Origin: Phymorhynchus buccinoides
Taxonomy: Eukaryota > Mollusca > Gastropoda > Neogastropoda > Raphitomidae
Assembly: GCA_017654935.2 (NCBI GenBank)
Contig: CM065711.1
Location: 26,103,430-26,167,429 of the forward strand
Direction of reading: 5' to 3'
DNA length: 64,000 nt
Made by a program: the position numbers and the translations under genes
Shown: piece after piece, positions 60,395 through 64,000 of the stretch
How positions within the stretch are numbered: the stretch's first letter is position 1
How the letters are laid out: every line of letters starts with the position of its first letter
Notes under the pieces: model-generated
What the model was told of the DNA's origin: nothing
The model's database searches: none
The model's input: only the letters and a program-made list of their open reading frames with translations

Positions 60395-60690
60395 ATACCA
60401 ATCACACACACACATGCACGCACATGCGCATGCACATGCACACACACACACAGACTCATAACATACACAGAACATCAAATACTACTATTACTACTACTAA
60501 TACATGGATATTTATATTGCGCTTTTATCAATCACAAAGCACTTTACAATCATTTAAACACACACGCATACACACACACGTGAATGCACGTAAGTGAACG
60601 CATTCATGCACACAGACACACACACATCTTATCAAACGCACGAATGCACTTATTGACATGCACACACACACTCATAATAATCACCAATTC
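60395..60690. repeat. CA microsatellites and LINE hairpin tail
   Basis: Several (CA)n tracts flank ACATGGATATTTATATTGCG and ACAAAGCACTTTACAATC (60500-60552). Confidence 0.75.
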
Positions 60691-61080
60691 ATGCAATGTT
60701 CATTCGGAAAATAATCACCGATTCATGCTATTTTGTCAGAAAAGAAAAAAAATCACTGATTAATTTCATTCAGAAAAAAAATCACCAATTCATTTCATTC
60801 AGACCAAAAATCAAAATCACCAATTCATTGTATTTCATTCTGAGAAAAATCTCTGATTCATTCTATTTGCATTCCCAAAAAATAAAAAATTAAACAACTA
60901 TATTTTCATTCAGAGAACAAAATCACCACTCTTTGTACATATTTTCATTCACAGAATTTTTTTTCTCTCACCAATTTATTGTATTTTCATTAACAAAAAA
61001 AACCAACCACCCAATTTATTGTATTTTCATTCACAGGAAAAAAATCACCAATTTATTAAAAAAATATATCACCATGATCT
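60690..61080. repeat. Degenerate AT-rich tandem repeat, about 30-50 bp
   Basis: AAAATCACCAATTCATT..TTTTCATTCAGA-type blocks recur about ten times with drift. Confidence 0.75.
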
Positions 61081-61085
61081 TCATT

Positions 61086-61305
61086 TATTGGCCACTGCAA
61101 CAACCACCTTTTGCTAGAGTGAATGCCCTTGGCAGATGCTTGAGTACTGACCAAACAAGGGGATAACTCTCGACAATAACCCTATATTTGAGGCCACTAA
61201 ATGGCTGCCTTTTGCAAGAGCGAATGCCCTGTTGGGTACTGACCAACAAGGGATTCACTCTCGCTGTCAGGGGCGTTAATAACCCTAGTTGTTGCAGTGG
61301 CCAAT
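61086..61305. mobile_element. Family K MITE with near-perfect terminal inverted repeats
   Basis: TTTATTGGCCACTGCAACAA at the left is the complement of TTGTTGCAGTGGCCAATAAA at the right. Internal GCGAATGCCCT/AGAGTGAATGCCC blocks are duplicated. Non-coding, about 220 bp. Confidence 0.85.
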
Positions 61306-61394
61306 AAACTGACACCAACCAAGTTCACAACTCGCGATTTCAAAATGACCCACATGTATGATAAATAACAAAATAATCACCAGGCTTTAGCACA

Positions 61395-61480
61395 ACAATA
61401 ATAATAATCATAATAATAATAGTACATTTATATAGCGCTTTACCTCAGATGAGTCCAAAGCGCTTTACAATCAATTATTC
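61395..61480. mobile_element. LINE hairpin 3' tail
   Basis: (AAT)n, then TATAGCGCTTTACCTCAGAT and AAAGCGCTTTACAATCA. Confidence 0.65.
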
Positions 61481-61639
61481 ATCAACAAATAGACAACAAA
61501 AACAGCATTCAAGAATGACACCAACCAGCAACAACGCATATACAAAGCAACTCTCTCTCTCTCTCTCTCTAACACACACACAAATGAAACAGATAATGGC
61601 GTTTGCACATAGTCTGAAATATACATCTGCAAAGCTTCT

Positions 61640-62010
61640 TCTTCTGCGTTCCCCAGACCATATGGCCATAATGGGTAAGGTACGTAGGTGTCCGGTTTTC
61701 AGCGTTCACTGGTCTCCCCGCTGCGTACAGCTCTGCCGACACATTCCGATTTCGGAGGAGCTCAAAGGAGAAAATTGGGAAGATTTCTTTTGGGGAAAAA
61801 AAAGGGCAGGAGAATGGGGCCAATAAGGCAGAAAGATGGTAGATGACAGAAAGCAAAGGGAAAAGGCAGAGTCAAAGATATGTGGAAGTTACAAGCACAG
61901 AACTTCCAGAAGGTGAAGGGAACTATTTGTACGAAAGATCCCCCCGGTATTCCTACGGGGAAATCTGCAAAGCAAAACACCACCCCCGGTATCCCTACGG
62001 GGAAATCAGA
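61640..62010 (-). mobile_element. Family D variant, duplicated head
   Basis: CAGACCATATGGCCATAATG to CGGTATTCCTACGGGGAAAT, with a second CCGGTATCCCTACGGGGAAA at 61986. Confidence 0.72.
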
Positions 62011-62179
62011 TTTTGCAAAGTTTCTTAAAACAGTCCACAAGGCGCAGGGGTCTCAGTCTAGGAAAAAAGTACAAAACGGAAAAAGCAGCTATAATGTCAA
62101 AATGTTACGGACTACTAAACTTTTAGTAACTTGAAGAAGACTGTATATTCCCATGTATTGCAAAGATACGTGACCTAGC

Positions 62180-62645
62180 CCATGAAAGGGACATTAAGTC
62201 GCTGGGCTAGTTTCTCACAACAGGCTTGCAAAGTAAAAAAATCAAATTTTTTGTCAATTTTGAGTTATGGGTACTTTTGTGTTCTCCCCCATCTTTCTTT
62301 ATATTTATAAAGGACAATCTTTACTATGGTCTCTAAATGGTCTTATAAGTAAGTGTTTTAAAAATCAATGCATTTTCTTCAGATAGATTTTGTTATTATA
62401 ACTTTCTTACTATATTTCAGCCAGTCACATTGTAAGGCGCAGTAGGTCTCAGTGACATGGAAAAAAGTAGATCACCTTAATATAACTCTGGAACAGGGTC
62501 TTCAAAAAGATACAAGAATGGTTCTTGTATCATTAGAAAGTTAAATTGTCTGAATGGAAAAAGTACAAGAACCGTGTCAAATTGTCTGTATTATTTAATT
62601 TTCTCAGAATGGTCAGTTTGACACTTAATGTCCCTTTCGTGGTGC
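62180..62645. mobile_element. Family J inverted-repeat element
   Basis: CATGAAAGGGACATTAAGT at the left pairs with ACTTAATGTCCCTTTCGTG at the right, about 460 bp apart. Non-coding. Confidence 0.78.
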
Positions 62646-62649
62646 TGTG

Positions 62650-62935
62650 GTCACATACTTTACATAAAATCAGACGTAAACCTATATAAAAAAAAAAAAA
62701 CCAGAAAAAAAAAAATAGAGCGTGAAATTGAAAACGCTATATGAACCAGCGTTTTTGGCTCCAGTGACCTTGACCTTTGACTTTCATTTTTGAACTTGCC
62801 TTAGATATTCAAACTATCTATCTGCGGGCCAAATCTGAGCCTGCAAGGTCCCTCCGTTCAAACGCTACCGTGCTAACATAGCCAGCCACCTAGTGTTCAG
62901 ACAGGAACAGACAGACAGCAGTGGAAACATCAACG
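62650..62935. other. No gene recognised
   Basis: A-rich runs and a TGACCTTGACCTTTGAC motif like those in the 17.2-18.3 kb retroposon. Confidence 0.3.
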
Positions 62936-62937
62936 CA

Positions 62938-62982
62938 TGTATGTGTTTGTGTGTGTGAGTGTCTGCGTGCGTGCGTGTGTGT

Positions 62983-63028
<46 letters not shown>

Positions 63029-63058
63029 GTGTGCATGCATGTGTATGTGTGTGAGGAA
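62938..63058. repeat. TG microsatellite
   Basis: (TG)n with CGTG interruptions. Confidence 0.95.
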
Positions 63059-63129
63059 GAAAGAGAACGTTGCGTGCAAGCATCACGTTTATTTTACTTT
63101 TTAATAATTCATTATTTGTTTGCTTTTAA

Positions 63130-63225
63130 TGTTCTTAGTTATCAATGTAAAGCGCACTGAGCTCATGTGAGAAAGAGCGCTTATAAATTCCCATTATTAT
63201 TATTATTATTATAAAAAAAAAAAGC
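63130..63225 (+). mobile_element. LINE-like tail ending in (ATT)n and A-run
   Basis: AAAGCGCACTGAGCTCATGT, AGAGCGCTTATAAATTCCCA, then (TTA)n. Confidence 0.55.
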
Positions 63226-63475
63226 ACCAAAAAACCCCAACCCAACACAAAACCCTGACAGCTCCAAAATCCATTCTAGCTCAAATAATTTAAGGACGGA
63301 TAACATCTCCCTCTGCAAGTTTTAACATTTCCATTTCGATGTGAAAGATGGCGGACCATCAAAACACTATATACCGGTAAGTTTTCTCTTGGTTAAAAAC
63401 AAACCAAAAAAACCAGCCAAATAATTCAATAACGGCAACAAAAATCAACATAAAAAAGTGATCATCAAAATATCA

Positions 63476-63765
63476 AGGGTGCTCCTGTGAAATTTAAAAA
63501 ATCCTGCAAGGCAGGGGTCCAGGGGCCGCCCAGTTAACAACTTGACTTAAACAATCCTAAAAATATAAAGTTCATGGTAAAGGCATGCAAAATATTTATC
63601 TGTATTCATTTATTTTATATTCTACACATGCGAGAAACCGACAAAATGTTCATAAATAGGAAATTCGTTGCTTTTCAAATTCTCATAATCCGGCGACGCC
63701 GGCTCCAGGCAATTAAAAAATCCTGCATTTCAGCACATCCTGAAAGCAGGAGCATCCTTGAAATA
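63476..63765. mobile_element. Family L element, compact copy
   Basis: AAGGGTGCTCCTGTGAAATT to AAGCAGGAGCATCCTTGAAA. Contains a single copy of the ATCCTGCATTTCAGCACATC block that is amplified at 46652-47480. Confidence 0.75.
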
Positions 63766-63827
63766 TTTCTGAAACCTCAGCTTCAAAAATCCTATATACC
63801 GGTAGTACTTTGTTGGGTTTTTTGGTT

Positions 63828-63945
63828 GGTATTTCGTACTTTATAGTCACAGAGGCGTCTCTGTGAAATTCGGGTTGCTCTCACCTGAAGAGCGTATCGC
63901 AGTCAGAGGCACATAAGACCTACTTCTCTGAGACATTGCCCTTCA
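63828..63945. mobile_element. SINE family B tail (minus) joined to a family F scrap
   Basis: TAGTCACAGAGGCGTCTCTG to CGCAGTCAGAGGCAC, directly followed by ATAAGACCTACTTCTCTGAG. Confidence 0.65.
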
Positions 63946-64000
63946 AATCTTCTTGCGCCGTGTAATTCTTGACGTCCTTGGTTGTCCGTGGCATCTCAAC

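Overview
This is a eukaryotic nuclear window from an invertebrate, most likely a marine mollusc and perhaps a caenogastropod. That assignment is inference. It rests on intron-rich animal genes, very dense microsatellites and poly-C/G tracts, tRNA-headed SINEs, many short inverted-repeat elements and CR1/Rex-like LINE remnants. A 500-base run of N (29306-29805) is an assembly gap.

Two genes can be read exon by exon. On the + strand, 1005-15974 holds the 3' part of a TRIM-like gene. It has a B-box-C-terminal-type coiled coil (1005-1201 and 2850-3090), a 34-nt microexon (4428-4461) and a MIB/HERC2 domain split over 10824-10927 and 15759-15974. Its RING and B-box exons would lie upstream of the window. 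On the - strand, 57277-30125 holds a complete 15-exon SDHA gene, the flavoprotein subunit of mitochondrial succinate dehydrogenase. All splice junctions and phases agree, giving 666 residues. A probable TATA-less promoter with ETS and NRF-1-like sites lies just above its ATG.

The most unusual feature is that exon edges in both genes have been amplified in tandem together with their splice sites. In SDHA, exons 3 and 10 have their 3' end plus donor copied (about 15 and 4 extra copies). Exons 2, 7 and 14 have acceptor plus 5' end copied (2, 3 and 4 extra copies). The exon 14 copies use a 141-bp unit that stays in frame without stops. In the TRIM-MIB gene, the last 14 nt of the microexon plus its donor seed an array of about 40 units, and the terminal exon edge is repeated about 15 times as a 79-bp unit. 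The window is thus a set of minisatellites born at splice junctions.

The remainder is repeats. These include a PHD-ORF1/APE-endonuclease non-LTR retrotransposon (about 27.2-29.3 kb) and several LINE 3' remnants. There are three tRNA-headed SINE families (called A, B and C here) and a retroposon-like family D. A piggyBac-like TTAA MITE family (E) is present in many copies, along with a TA-flanked family (F) and a number of other inverted-repeat elements. Several insertions are nested, and empty paralogous sites let their boundaries be read. From 57.4 to 64.0 kb I recognise no gene.
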